From Amycolatopsis sp. GM8 (lineage in GTDB: Bacteria; Actinomycetota; Actinomycetes; Mycobacteriales; Pseudonocardiaceae), in assembly GCF_021653975.1 (NCBI RefSeq), contig NZ_JAJKFK010000001.1:310001-374000 (forward strand): a stretch of 64,000 nt of DNA, in the 5' to 3' direction. The position numbers were made by a program, and so were the translations under genes. Of this stretch, positions 1 through 8,047 are shown one piece after another; position 1 is the stretch's first letter, and every line of letters starts with the position of its first letter. Under the pieces are notes generated by a model, which saw nothing but the letters and a program-made list of their open reading frames with translations, did not search any database and was not told the origin of the DNA.

Positions 1-1
1 G

Positions 2-106
2 GGCCGTATTGCTTGGCAGGCAGAAGGAATCTCGACGGGCGAAACGGGGGCATCCCTGGTCGATGGGCAGGTGCGATGGTCTGTTGCCTCAGACGTGGCG
101 GCGTGA
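2..106 (+). CDS. 3' end of an unidentified gene (cut by window edge)
   Basis: An open frame enters from the left edge and stops with TGA at 104-106, three bases before the ATG of the next gene. The visible 34 residues end in SVASDVAA and show no recognisable domain. The close spacing to the next start suggests it is the upstream member of the same transcript. The function cannot be judged from this fragment. Confidence 0.4.
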   Translation, partial: GRIAWQAEGISTGETGASLVDGQVRWSVASDVAA

Positions 107-109
107 CAA

Positions 110-544
110 ATGGAGCGGGTCCGCGAGGTCCGCGCCGCAATCGTTGCAGCCGACAGCCCACTCGGCCGAGTGGGCCAAACGATCGACGACCTGGCAGCGC
201 AACTGCCGACGGTGGATCAGCCACGGACGTGCCCGTTGTGCTCGGATCGGCCCTGGCCTCGTGACCAGTTCGATGATGCCGCGCACCGCGTACTGGCGGT
301 CGGCCTGCGGTTCAGAGACCTGGTTCCTCTCGACTTGCACGAACGCCTGTGGCCGCCGAAGAGGGCGCGAACGCCACCGTCCTCTACCCAGAACCTTGGC
401 GGTTGGGTTCGGCCAGGAGGAGCAGGAGCGATGACAACGACGAGTCGTCGCGTAGTCGTGCGCAGGCGGCGCCTTAACAGACGTCCGCTCGACGTAGCCC
501 GGGGATCCGGAATCGTTCACCGAGACAGGCCGCTGAGGGGGTGA
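110..544 (+). CDS. Small hypothetical protein with a CPLC motif
   Basis: This 144-aa protein is unrecognised. Residues 1-85 look like a folded domain with one CxxC pair (CPLC) that could bind metal if paired with another ligand; the last 60 residues are Arg-rich and low complexity. Its stop TGA (542-544) overlaps the GTG start of the regulator at 541 by four bases, so the two are probably translationally coupled. Its position at the head of the nucleotide cluster suggests co-transcription with the regulator. Confidence 0.5.
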   Translation: MERVREVRAAIVAADSPLGRVGQTIDDLAAQLPTVDQPRTCPLCSDRPWPRDQFDDAAHRVLAVGLRFRDLVPLDLHERLWPPKRARTPPSSTQNLGGWVRPGGAGAMTTTSRRVVVRRRRLNRRPLDVARGSGIVHRDRPLRG

Positions 545-2010
545 GTGGTGGTGAGACCGCCCTCCGTTTCGGCGGGATTCGACTCGCGGGTGTGCTCGCG
601 GGAGCACTCGGCCCACCGCGGTCGGTGAGCGCCAAGCCTCGGCCCAATCTCGCCTTGACCTGTCTGGTCGAGGCGTCTGGTGCGGCGAAGAAGTCGTTGG
701 CCTTCAGGCTCAACCAGCTTGCGGAGACCGCTGGTCTGGAGACGCACTACACCCACACCAGTTGGACGAACTGGATGAAGAGGGGGACGCGTCCGGCACA
801 GGCGGTACGCCCGCTCGTCGCCCAGGTCTTGGAAGAGCGACTCGGGCGGCCGGTCAGCCTGGCAGAGATCGACCTTGATCACGACCCTGGCGTCGACTCA
901 GGCATCGGCTTGGACTTCCCACGCGAGCTCGGCACCGCCGTGCAAGTCGCGACCAGGTTTTGGAGCCAGGTGGACCGCCGCGACATCCGTGGCCCCGGCG
1001 TCGCCGTTATCAACTACAACACCCCGGTTCGTCGCTGGCTGGCGCTCCCCGTTGACAGCAGCGCAGCCTCGCAGTCCTCTGCGGCGTTCCGGCGCGTTGG
1101 GAAAGCCGACGTCGTCGAACTGCTCGAAACAGCTGAACAGGCTCGGCAGTGGGATTCGCGCTACGGGGGCGGGAACTGGCGAACGTCGCAACTGACGGTC
1201 TGCCTGAAGGAGCGGGCGGCCCCGCTCCTGCACGGCTCCTACAGCGACGTCCTCGGACGCCGGCTGTTCACGGCCACGGCGCAACTCGCCCGGCTCGCCG
1301 GATGGACCGCGTTCGACAACGGCGACCACGCCAACGCCCAACGGCACTACATCCAGGCGCTGCGCCAAGCCCGCGCCGCGGGGGATGTCCAGCTCGGCGG
1401 CTACGTGCTGACCTGCATGGCCCTGCAGTGCAGCCTCGGCGGATTCCACGACGACGCGATCGACATGGCCGACAGCGCGTTCCACCGCGTTGGCGGTCAC
1501 GCCACGCCGCGCGTGAAAGGCTTCTTCAAGCTGATCGAGGCCTGCATCTGGGCACGCACCGGCAACGCCCACATGGCCGACAGCGCCTTCGCCACGGCCG
1601 AGCGCCTCCTCGACGACGCGAACTCCCACACCGGTGACGACCCGGCCTGGATCGACTTCTTCGACGAGCACCGTCTCGCCTCCGACGCAATCGAGATCAA
1701 CCGCGATCTCGGCCGACCGCGCGAGGCACAACACTGGAACGATTTAGCCGCCATGCCTACCGACACCTTCGCCAGGGCGCACGCCCTCCGTCAAAGCGTC
1801 CTCGGCAGCACCTACCTGCAGGGATACCATCCTGACCTCGAACAAGCGCTGGACCACGGCCACCGCGCCGTGTCCGCTCTCGCCGTTGTCAGCTCGGCCC
1901 GCGCCGTGGACTACCTTCACGCACTGATCTCCCGGATGTCACGCTGGCGCACCGAACCCGGCGTGGCCGAACTGACACGACGGATAAAGCGCGAAATATA
2001 TGCGACCTGA
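541..2010 (+). CDS. TPR-containing transcriptional regulator, head of the deazaguanine cluster
   Basis: This 489-aa protein has the layout of actinobacterial regulators that guard accessory loci: an N-terminal helix-turn-helix-like region (about 45-100, AFRLNQLAE...TSWTNW) followed by a long alpha-helical part with TPR-like repeats (about 240-480, Ala/Asp/His-rich helices). The GTG start at 541 is preferred because it overlaps the upstream stop in a GTGA and follows a purine-rich GAGGGG. A second GTG at 625 would remove 28 poorly conserved-looking residues. It probably controls the operon that follows. The ligand or partner is unknown. Confidence 0.7.
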   Translation: MSGGETALRFGGIRLAGVLAGALGPPRSVSAKPRPNLALTCLVEASGAAKKSLAFRLNQLAETAGLETHYTHTSWTNWMKRGTRPAQAVRPLVAQVLEERLGRPVSLAEIDLDHDPGVDSGIGLDFPRELGTAVQVATRFWSQVDRRDIRGPGVAVINYNTPVRRWLALPVDSSAASQSSAAFRRVGKADVVELLETAEQARQWDSRYGGGNWRTSQLTVCLKERAAPLLHGSYSDVLGRRLFTATAQLARLAGWTAFDNGDHANAQRHYIQALRQARAAGDVQLGGYVLTCMALQCSLGGFHDDAIDMADSAFHRVGGHATPRVKGFFKLIEACIWARTGNAHMADSAFATAERLLDDANSHTGDDPAWIDFFDEHRLASDAIEINRDLGRPREAQHWNDLAAMPTDTFARAHALRQSVLGSTYLQGYHPDLEQALDHGHRAVSALAVVSSARAVDYLHALISRMSRWRTEPGVAELTRRIKREIYAT

Positions 2011-2845
2011 ATACGGAAAGAACCTGATCGTGACAACATCTGACACATTGAAAATCAACCTTCCGAATCCTGCAATGATAATTCTCGTCGGCTTGCAGGG
2101 GAGCGGCAAAAGCACCTTCGCATACCGATACTTTGCACCCATTGAGATACTTTCGATGGATGAGTTCCGTGCCCGAATGTGCAACGACCCAGCCAGTCAG
2201 TCGAACAGTTTGCCAGCGCGCAAACAACTACTCGACATGCTCCGCCAGCGCCTCCGGAACAGAGTCACCACCGTGGTTGACTCCACCAACCTCCGAGGTG
2301 ATCAGCGTGCACAACTCCTCAACATAGCAACGGAATTTGGGACACCTACGATCACACTCGTGTTCACCGCCAGTGCGGAACGGTGTCGAGAGCGCATTAA
2401 CAACCGGGCGAGCATCATCCGTGATGACGTCCTCGCCCAGAACGCTGATCTGTTGGACCAGACGCTTCGCGAAATCGACAACGAAGGCCATTCTAATGTG
2501 TTTCGCCTCGGCAATGAACAAGCGGAGTCAATCAGGTTCGAGCACGCCTTTCCTGATGATCCTGACCCGGACCGCTGGTTCGAGGTCGAGCAACTCCGCC
2601 CGCGCGCATGGGTATTCCGGCACCCCGCTGACGAACTCCGGCGCCACCCTGCTGTTCTCGCCGAGATGCGACCGACCTGGGACTTCATCGCACGGGTCGC
2701 CGCCGATATGGCGCTTGGCGCGCAGATTGCGTCGACGAACGTGCAGGTCGGCGCTGAACTGCGCGTACGGCTGCCGCACTGCCTGCCCATCCACCTCGTC
2801 GCCCGTCAGACCGGCTGGGAGCGCAAGCCGCCACACGCCAGGTGA
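2000..2845 (+). CDS. P-loop kinase, polynucleotide-kinase-like (AAA_33 type)
   Basis: The 281-aa product has a Walker A motif GLQGSGKST near residue 31 and a following DEFRAR segment, the arrangement of small P-loop kinases related to T4 polynucleotide 5'-kinase and its bacterial Pnkp relatives. VVDSTN fits the beta-3 substrate-pocket region, and RCRERINNR is a plausible lid arginine region. Residues beyond about 180 form an additional domain I do not recognise. The ATG at 2000 overlaps the regulator by 11 nt; a GTG at 2030 with GGAAAG upstream is an alternative start. GC content drops around 1990-2180. The substrate may be a 5'-OH or 3'-OH of a nucleoside or nucleic acid, which is inference from the family only. 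Confidence 0.72.
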   Translation: MRPEYGKNLIVTTSDTLKINLPNPAMIILVGLQGSGKSTFAYRYFAPIEILSMDEFRARMCNDPASQSNSLPARKQLLDMLRQRLRNRVTTVVDSTNLRGDQRAQLLNIATEFGTPTITLVFTASAERCRERINNRASIIRDDVLAQNADLLDQTLREIDNEGHSNVFRLGNEQAESIRFEHAFPDDPDPDRWFEVEQLRPRAWVFRHPADELRRHPAVLAEMRPTWDFIARVAADMALGAQIASTNVQVGAELRVRLPHCLPIHLVARQTGWERKPPHAR

Positions 2846-2937
2846 TCCGTGAGCCCCCTCGTGAGCCCTCCCGCCGCGATCCACATCGCGATTCCATGAG
2901 AGCTGGTCACAAGCAGTACGCAACGAGAGGACGAACC

Positions 2938-3732
2938 GTGAGATCCCACTCAGTGAACTCAACCCGAGTCGCGGTGAGCGACCTGGCTCGGAAACGCTAC
3001 TGCATCGGCGACGGCAGCTTCTCGTTCGCCGCGGCGCATCACCTCACCGATCTGCTCGACACCGAGAACAAGGCCGCGCGACCCCACGGTCATACCTTCA
3101 CCGTCGAGGTCGAACTCACCGACACCGAACTGCGGGCACCCGGTTTCGTGGCGGACTACGCCGAACTCGCCCCCGTCGGCGAATACCTCAAGCGCGAACT
3201 GGACCATCGCGACCTCAACGCCTTGTTCACCTTCGACACCACCACCGACTCGCTCGCCCAGCACATCACCGCGTGGTTCCTGGCCCACATGCCACCCGAG
3301 CGCGGGAAGCAGCTCCACGCCATCCACGTCAATCTCGGCGCAGCCACCAGGTCGCACCAGCACGCCGGAGACGAGTCGTTCACCTTCGAGGCGGCCCACT
3401 ACCTGGAGGGCCTGCCGGACGGACACAAGTGCGGCCGGCCTCACGGCCATTCCTATCGAGTGGACCTCCAGCTGGACCAGCAGACGAGCCCCCGCCGTCG
3501 CGCCAGGATTCGCGCCCTGCTCGCCGAGTACCTCGACCGTCAACTGGACCACCGCGATCTGAACGCCGTGCTCGAGTTCCAGCCGACGTCGGAACTGCTT
3601 GCCGAGCACCTGTATGCCTGGACCCTCAGCCAGGCCAACGGACGAGAGGCCACCGCGGTCCAGGCGGTTCGCGTCTGGGAGTCGCCGCGCCGATGGGCCG
3701 AGTTCACCCAGGACGAGCGGAGCGGCCGGTGA
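2938..3732 (+). CDS. queD: Tandem QueD-like 6-carboxytetrahydropterin synthase with degenerate N-terminal half
   Basis: QueD turns 7,8-dihydroneopterin triphosphate into 6-carboxy-5,6,7,8-tetrahydropterin, the first committed step to 7-deazaguanines. This 264-aa protein carries two PTPS/QueD repeats (about 25-135 and 145-255), each half of usual total length. The C-terminal repeat has the full site: zinc histidines H154 and HGH 169-171, the catalytic Cys in GHKCGRPHGH (C165), DHRDLN (204-209) and the late Glu in VWE (248). The N-terminal repeat keeps AHH, HGH (50-52) and DHRDLN (89-94) but has KAAR where KCGR is expected and lacks the late Glu. It is therefore probably structural. GTG 2938 follows GAGAGG. 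The stop overlaps the queE start. Confidence 0.9.
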   Translation: MRSHSVNSTRVAVSDLARKRYCIGDGSFSFAAAHHLTDLLDTENKAARPHGHTFTVEVELTDTELRAPGFVADYAELAPVGEYLKRELDHRDLNALFTFDTTTDSLAQHITAWFLAHMPPERGKQLHAIHVNLGAATRSHQHAGDESFTFEAAHYLEGLPDGHKCGRPHGHSYRVDLQLDQQTSPRRRARIRALLAEYLDRQLDHRDLNAVLEFQPTSELLAEHLYAWTLSQANGREATAVQAVRVWESPRRWAEFTQDERSGR

Positions 3733-4442
3733 CGATCACGCTGGCCGACGACGAGCTGCTCGTCGCGGAGACATTCGGGCCGACCGTGCAGGGCGAAGGC
3801 CCGTCGACCGGGCGCCGTGCAGTGTTCATACGGCTGATGAACTGCAACCTGACGTGCAAGAACTGCGACACTCCCCACACCTGGGACGACACCCGGTTCG
3901 ACTTGAACGCCGCAGGCACCGTTGTTTCGATCAGCGACCTGCTGGCCTGGGCGACAGCGCAGCCGGTCGACCTCGTAGTGATCACGGGCGGCGAACCCCT
4001 GATTCAGCAGCGCCGCCTCATCCCACTCGCGCAGGGGATCGTGTACGCCGGGATGCAGGTGGAGATCGAAACCAACGGCACGATAGCCCCCGCGCCGGAT
4101 CTGCTCGCGTGGGTGACCAGGTTCAATGTTTCGCCGAAGCTGTCGACCTTCGGCGCCGGGATGCCGATCTCCAGACGGATCAAGGGACGGGTGCTTCGCC
4201 GCTTTGCGGTCAGCGGACGGTCGGTGTTCAAGTTCGTCGTCTCGAGCATCGCCGACCTCGACGAGATCACAGAGCTCGTCGAGGTCCACGACCTGGCGCC
4301 GGTCTACGTGATGCCCGAAGGCCGGACCGCCGAGGAGGTCACGCGGCGGCTGGCCGAGATCGCCGATCCGGCCATCGAGCGGGGCTTTCACCTGACCACG
4401 CGGCTGCACCTGCTCGCCTGGGGAGACCAGCGTGGCCGCTGA
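3729..4442 (+). CDS. queE: 7-carboxy-7-deazaguanine synthase QueE (radical SAM)
   Basis: QueE rearranges 6-carboxytetrahydropterin to 7-carboxy-7-deazaguanine using SAM and a 4Fe-4S cluster. The 237-aa protein has the opening VQGEGPSTG (20-28), the cluster cysteines C39, C43 and C46 (CX3CX2C, in NCNLTCKNCDTPHTW) and the SAM-binding GGEP (87-90), followed by ETNGT. Length and order match the QueE family. It starts at GTG 3729, overlapping the queD stop in GTGA, and its own end overlaps the next gene by 11 nt. The neighbouring QueD and QueC make the pathway assignment firm. Confidence 0.93.
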   Translation: MTITLADDELLVAETFGPTVQGEGPSTGRRAVFIRLMNCNLTCKNCDTPHTWDDTRFDLNAAGTVVSISDLLAWATAQPVDLVVITGGEPLIQQRRLIPLAQGIVYAGMQVEIETNGTIAPAPDLLAWVTRFNVSPKLSTFGAGMPISRRIKGRVLRRFAVSGRSVFKFVVSSIADLDEITELVEVHDLAPVYVMPEGRTAEEVTRRLAEIADPAIERGFHLTTRLHLLAWGDQRGR

Positions 4443-5184
4443 CCCCGCCGCCGGCCGTGCCGACGTGCCGCCGTACGAGGCTTCCCGCGGTGTGATGATC
4501 ACCGTCGAAGGGATCTGGGGCACCGGGAAGACGACGACCGCTACCGCGATGGGCGAGCGGCTGATCGCCGCCGGATTCTCGACGCGCGTCATGCACTACG
4601 GGCCCAGTCACGGCATCGTGGAACGTCTGTCGGACATGCTCGACACCGCGCCGCTCCGTCGGCGCGACGGCCTTGGCGGCTACGACGCGGCGCACCACGC
4701 CACGGTCGACGTCCTGCTGCGGCTGTGCCGGGAGGCGTACCACCACCGTGTCCACTACCGGCCGGCGCTGGCCGAGCACGACGTTGTGGTCGTCGACCAC
4801 GGCGTGTACTCCAAGCTCGCCTACGCCCTGGCGGTGTTGTCCGAACAACACCCCGACGTGGATCCGGCGCTGCTGTTGACTCAGGTCCGGGCCGTCGCCG
4901 CGCCGTGGTTTCTGCACCCCGATGTCGCGCTGTGGCTGGACATGCCCTGGCCGCTGGCCCGCGAACGTGCCATTGACCGCGGCCAGGGCGGCGGCAACCC
5001 CGGTTCGGTGGAGCGGCTGCTGTTCCTGCCCCGCTTCAGCCACTCCTACCGCTTGGTCGCCGATGCGCACCCCGACCGCATCCGGCGGATCCGGGTCGGC
5101 GCCAGGACCACGCCGAGCGTGCTCTTGGAGATCGACAAACTGCTCTCCCCCCTGCTGCACACCCAGACAGGAGCGTTGCGATGA
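4432..5184 (+). CDS. Thymidylate-kinase-like P-loop kinase
   Basis: The 250-aa product resembles dTMP kinases and deoxynucleoside kinases. After a 20-residue lead it has ITVEGIWGTGKTTTA (Walker A), VVVVDHGVYS in the place of the DRY/DR substrate loop, WLDMP before a lid-like R-rich segment, and C-terminal helices. It sits between QueE and QueC and overlaps both genes, so its substrate may be a deazaguanine nucleotide rather than dTMP; that is inference. The GTG start at 4432 overlaps the end of queE. An internal ATG at the ITVEG segment (about 4495) would also fit the fold. Confidence 0.7.
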   Translation: MAADPAAGRADVPPYEASRGVMITVEGIWGTGKTTTATAMGERLIAAGFSTRVMHYGPSHGIVERLSDMLDTAPLRRRDGLGGYDAAHHATVDVLLRLCREAYHHRVHYRPALAEHDVVVVDHGVYSKLAYALAVLSEQHPDVDPALLLTQVRAVAAPWFLHPDVALWLDMPWPLARERAIDRGQGGGNPGSVERLLFLPRFSHSYRLVADAHPDRIRRIRVGARTTPSVLLEIDKLLSPLLHTQTGALR

Positions 5185-5894
5185 TCGAGACCCGGATCCC
5201 CGAGGTCCTTCTGTTCTCCGGCGGACTGGACTCCTATCCCGCCTGGCACTTCCTCGGCTGCCCACCAGGTCTGTACTTCGACCTCGGACACCGTTACGCC
5301 AGCCAGGAACGCGCCGCTATCGCTGCGCTCTCCGACGCCGCCGGGATCGAAGTCGAGATCAGCGACGAACTCCGGCTCGGGGCGTGGGAGGCCGAGGACG
5401 CGATCATCCCGCTGCGCAACGTGCACCTGGCGATGCTCGCGGCCAACCGCGCGGAAACGGTGTGGTGCATAGGCGTCAAGGGCGACCACACCCTCGACAA
5501 GAGCCGCGAGGCGTTCGCCGGCATGGACCGGTTCATCACCGGGTTCTCCGAGCGACCGGTCCGGGTCGACAGCCCGTTCTGGGACATGACCAAGACCGAG
5601 ATCATCGCCTGGTACTTGGCGCAGGGCCTGCCGGTTGACCACCTGCTGCTGACATTCTCTTGCAGCCGCATCGACGGCAGCACCGTGCATTGCGGCCGGT
5701 GCTCCAGTTGCCTGCGCCGCTGGACGTCCCTGGTCAACAACGGCGTTGAGGCCGAGTTCGAGCATCAGCCCTGGACCTGGGATCGGGTCCGCGAGTTCTA
5801 CATCCCGGCCATGGGCGATGGCCGATACCCCGACCACCGAGCGCACGAGTTCTTCGCCGCGCTGGCCACCGTCGGCGCGGCCGTAGCGAGCTGA
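5181..5894 (+). CDS. queC: 7-cyano-7-deazaguanine (preQ0) synthase QueC-like
   Basis: QueC uses ATP and ammonia to convert 7-carboxy-7-deazaguanine to preQ0 through an amide. This 237-aa protein has the PP-loop SGGLDS (13-18), the family PLRN (77-80), and the C-terminal zinc site C161, C171, C174, C177 (CX9CX2CX2C). The length matches the family. It overlaps the preceding kinase by four bases (ATGA). Stand-alone QueC relatives also act in defence systems (QatC, Cap9), but the presence of QueD and QueE beside it favours a true preQ0 role. Confidence 0.9.
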   Translation: MIETRIPEVLLFSGGLDSYPAWHFLGCPPGLYFDLGHRYASQERAAIAALSDAAGIEVEISDELRLGAWEAEDAIIPLRNVHLAMLAANRAETVWCIGVKGDHTLDKSREAFAGMDRFITGFSERPVRVDSPFWDMTKTEIIAWYLAQGLPVDHLLLTFSCSRIDGSTVHCGRCSSCLRRWTSLVNNGVEAEFEHQPWTWDRVREFYIPAMGDGRYPDHRAHEFFAALATVGAAVAS

Positions 5895-5929
5895 CAAACC
5901 CTGGCAACCCTCGATCGAGGAGCATCTCC

Positions 5930-6610
5930 ATGAAGACATACATCGCCGCACCGCTGTTCTGCGACGCGGAGAAAGGTTTCAACCTCCAGGTCGACGCCGC
6001 GGTACGCGCCCTCGGCCTCGCCACCTTTCTGCCCCAGCGCGACGGCGGCGAAGCCGCCCCGCTGGTCCGCCAGGGCCTGGACGAGGACACAGTCCGACGC
6101 CGGCTCTACGACCTGGATTGCGCCGCGATCACCGAGTGCCCGATCTTCGTGTTCATCCTCGACGGCCGCGTCCCCGACGAGGGCGGCTGCGTGGAACTCG
6201 GCATGGCCCGCGCCCGCGGCGCCGACTGCTTCGGGCTGCAGACCGACTCGCGCCGCTTCGGCGGCACCGACTCCAACAACCTGATGATCGACTACTCGCT
6301 CAACGGCGGCATCGCCCACTCGATCGACGAGCTCAGCGCCCTCCTGCGCGCCCACCTCGACGCGCTCACGCCCGCCCCCTCCACTCCACCACCGATCCGA
6401 CAAGGAGCCCCGCCATGCCCCTGGGCGTCAACCTCTGCTTCGCCGTCAAGCGGATGCCGGAACCGGAACACTGGGCCGCGTTCGTCCGCGAAGACCTCGG
6501 CCTCGACCGGGTGCAATTCACCTTCGACCTGCTCGACCCCTGGTGGCCCGACGAGCAGCGCGCCCGGCTGGCCCGCCGGGTACGCGACGCCGCCGCGGCC
6601 TACGACCTGA
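5930..6610 (+). CDS. Nucleoside 2-deoxyribosyltransferase-like enzyme
   Basis: Residues 1-150 match the nucleoside 2-deoxyribosyltransferase/N-glycosidase fold: YIAAPLF at the start, VFILDG (73-79), and the catalytic region DEGGCVELG (83-91), in which D83 and E89 would be the conserved acid and nucleophile; NNLMIDYSL fits the C-terminal substrate loop. The family exchanges or hydrolyses the base-sugar bond, so here it could load or remove a deazaguanine base. A clear RBS (AGGAG, 5918-5922) precedes ATG 5930. No in-frame stop appears before the next gene starts at 6415; the frame runs on to 6610 through about 65 residues of low-complexity sequence. Confidence 0.8.
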   Translation: MKTYIAAPLFCDAEKGFNLQVDAAVRALGLATFLPQRDGGEAAPLVRQGLDEDTVRRRLYDLDCAAITECPIFVFILDGRVPDEGGCVELGMARARGADCFGLQTDSRRFGGTDSNNLMIDYSLNGGIAHSIDELSALLRAHLDALTPAPSTPPPIRQGAPPCPWASTSASPSSGCRNRNTGPRSSAKTSASTGCNSPSTCSTPGGPTSSAPGWPAGYATPPRPTT

Positions 6611-7341
6611 TCATCGACTCGTGCTTCGTCGGCCTGGCGCACTACGTGCCCAGCGGCATGCTCGACCCGGACGCCGACGCCCGCGCCGCCGCCGTGACCT
6701 GGTGGCAGCGCGCCATCGACCTCACCGCCGAACTCGGCGCTCCGGCCGTCGGCGGCCCGCTCGGCACGATCAGCGAGGCCGACGCCGCCGATCCCGACCG
6801 CCGAGCCGACCGCCAGGACGAGCTTGTCGACCACCTCGAACGCCTGGCCCGCCGCGCCACCGACGCCGGAGTGCGCGAGCTGCTGGTCGAGCCCACCCCG
6901 ATCCTGCGGGAGTACCCGGCCTACATCGACCACTGCCAGACCCTCCTGAACACCCTGCGCGAGCGCGGGATCGACAACGTCGGGCTCACGCTGGACACCG
7001 GGCACGCGCTGTTCCAGCGGCTGCACGGCGCCGACGCCGGGATCGAGAGCTGGATCCACAACCTCGGCTCACGCATCCGGCAGATCCACCTGGACAACAC
7101 CGACGGCCACGGCGACCCGCACTGGGGCTGGCCGCACCCGCAGGGCACGTTCGACGTCGGCGCACTCGCGACCTGCCTGGCCGACAACGACCTGGCCGAC
7201 ATCTCGGTGATCCTGGAGGTCTACCCGCGGTTCGAGGACGACTCCGCCGAGGTGCTGAAGCTGCTCACCAGCTCCGTCGAGTACTGCCGCGCCCACCTCC
7301 CCGTCGACGCCCAGGTGGTCCGCGATGCTGCCGCTGGCTGA
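6415..7341 (+). CDS. Sugar-phosphate isomerase/epimerase (AP-endonuclease-2 type TIM barrel)
   Basis: The 308-aa product is a xylose-isomerase-like TIM barrel. Metal-ligand-type motifs appear in order: LLVEPTP (Glu), LTLDTGH (Asp, His), IRQIHLDNTDG (His, Asp), DPHWGWPHPQGTFD and VILEVYP (Glu). The DPH...QGTFD pattern is like tetrulose-phosphate or ketose 3-epimerases of this family, though the substrate cannot be read from sequence. ATG 6415 follows AAGGAG, a strong RBS, and lies inside the upstream open frame. It overlaps the next gene by 17 nt. It likely supplies or remodels the sugar unit of the product. Confidence 0.82.
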   Translation: MPLGVNLCFAVKRMPEPEHWAAFVREDLGLDRVQFTFDLLDPWWPDEQRARLARRVRDAAAAYDLIIDSCFVGLAHYVPSGMLDPDADARAAAVTWWQRAIDLTAELGAPAVGGPLGTISEADAADPDRRADRQDELVDHLERLARRATDAGVRELLVEPTPILREYPAYIDHCQTLLNTLRERGIDNVGLTLDTGHALFQRLHGADAGIESWIHNLGSRIRQIHLDNTDGHGDPHWGWPHPQGTFDVGALATCLADNDLADISVILEVYPRFEDDSAEVLKLLTSSVEYCRAHLPVDAQVVRDAAAG

Positions 7342-8047
7342 GCTGTATCCGCGCGACCGGCTCGCGGTCGAGGTGTCGCTGTGGTCGGCCGACTTGGCCG
7401 ACCTCGGCGCAGAGGTCACTCGGTTGACTCCCTACGCCGACGTCTTCCACATCGACGCCTCCGATACCCGCTTCGTGCCCAGCCCGCTGTTCTTCCCCGA
7501 CCTGGTCGCGGCGCTGCGCCCTCGCACGACTGTTCCGTTCCACGTCCACGTCATGGCCGAGCGCGCCCTGCCCTTGGTCGAGGACTTCGCCCGAGCCGGG
7601 GTGGACCTGCTGTCCGTGCACGCGGAGGCCGAGGACATCGCCGAGGCCCTGCAGGCGATCCGGGCACTGGGCGGCGCCGCCGGCCTCGCGCTGCGCCTGG
7701 ACACACCCGTCGACACCGTCGCCGCGCACCTGGACGACGTCGACTTCGTGGTCCTCATCGGCACACCGCTGGGAACCAAGGGCACCACGATGGACCCGGC
7801 CGCACCGGATCGCGTCCGGCACCTGCGGGCACTGGCCGCAGGCACAGGCCGATACCAGCTTCCCGTGATCGCCGACGGCGGCATCCGCGAGAACACCGTC
7901 CCCGCGCTCGCCGCCGCCGGAGTCGACGCCGTGGTCGCCGGATCGCTCCTGCTGGGCAGCGACGACCTCGCGGCCACCGCCACCTGGCTGCACAATCAGC
8001 GGGGCGACATGGCGTTCGACGGAGAGCGCGTCGAGGAGCGAACGTGA
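7325..8047 (+). CDS. Ribulose-phosphate 3-epimerase family protein
   Basis: The 240-aa TIM barrel follows the RPE template: VSLWSADLADLG (equivalent to PSILSAD), VFHIDASDTRFVPSP (catalytic Asp and metal His), PFHVHVM (metal His), and VIADGGIRENT with the second catalytic Asp, then the phosphate-loop VAGSLLLG. A KGTT segment resembles the usual flexible loop. It belongs to the family that epimerises D-ribulose-5-P, D-allulose-6-P and related sugars. The sequence is divergent from housekeeping Rpe, suggesting a special sugar phosphate. It overlaps both neighbours. Confidence 0.83.
   Translation: MLPLAELYPRDRLAVEVSLWSADLADLGAEVTRLTPYADVFHIDASDTRFVPSPLFFPDLVAALRPRTTVPFHVHVMAERALPLVEDFARAGVDLLSVHAEAEDIAEALQAIRALGGAAGLALRLDTPVDTVAAHLDDVDFVVLIGTPLGTKGTTMDPAAPDRVRHLRALAAGTGRYQLPVIADGGIRENTVPALAAAGVDAVVAGSLLLGSDDLAATATWLHNQRGDMAFDGERVEERT

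Noticed and set aside
898..1734. 278-codon antisense frame within the regulator gene
   Set aside because: Gly/Val/Arg-rich antisense frame typical of GC-rich DNA, without ribosome site or motif.
1889..2227. Minus-strand frame opposite the regulator/kinase junction
   Set aside because: Composition is that of an antisense shadow; both sense genes have clear motifs.
2938..5894. Standard queuosine or Dpd DNA-modification locus
   Set aside because: QueD, QueE and QueC are present, but no QueF, TGT or DpdA/B-type gene lies in the window.
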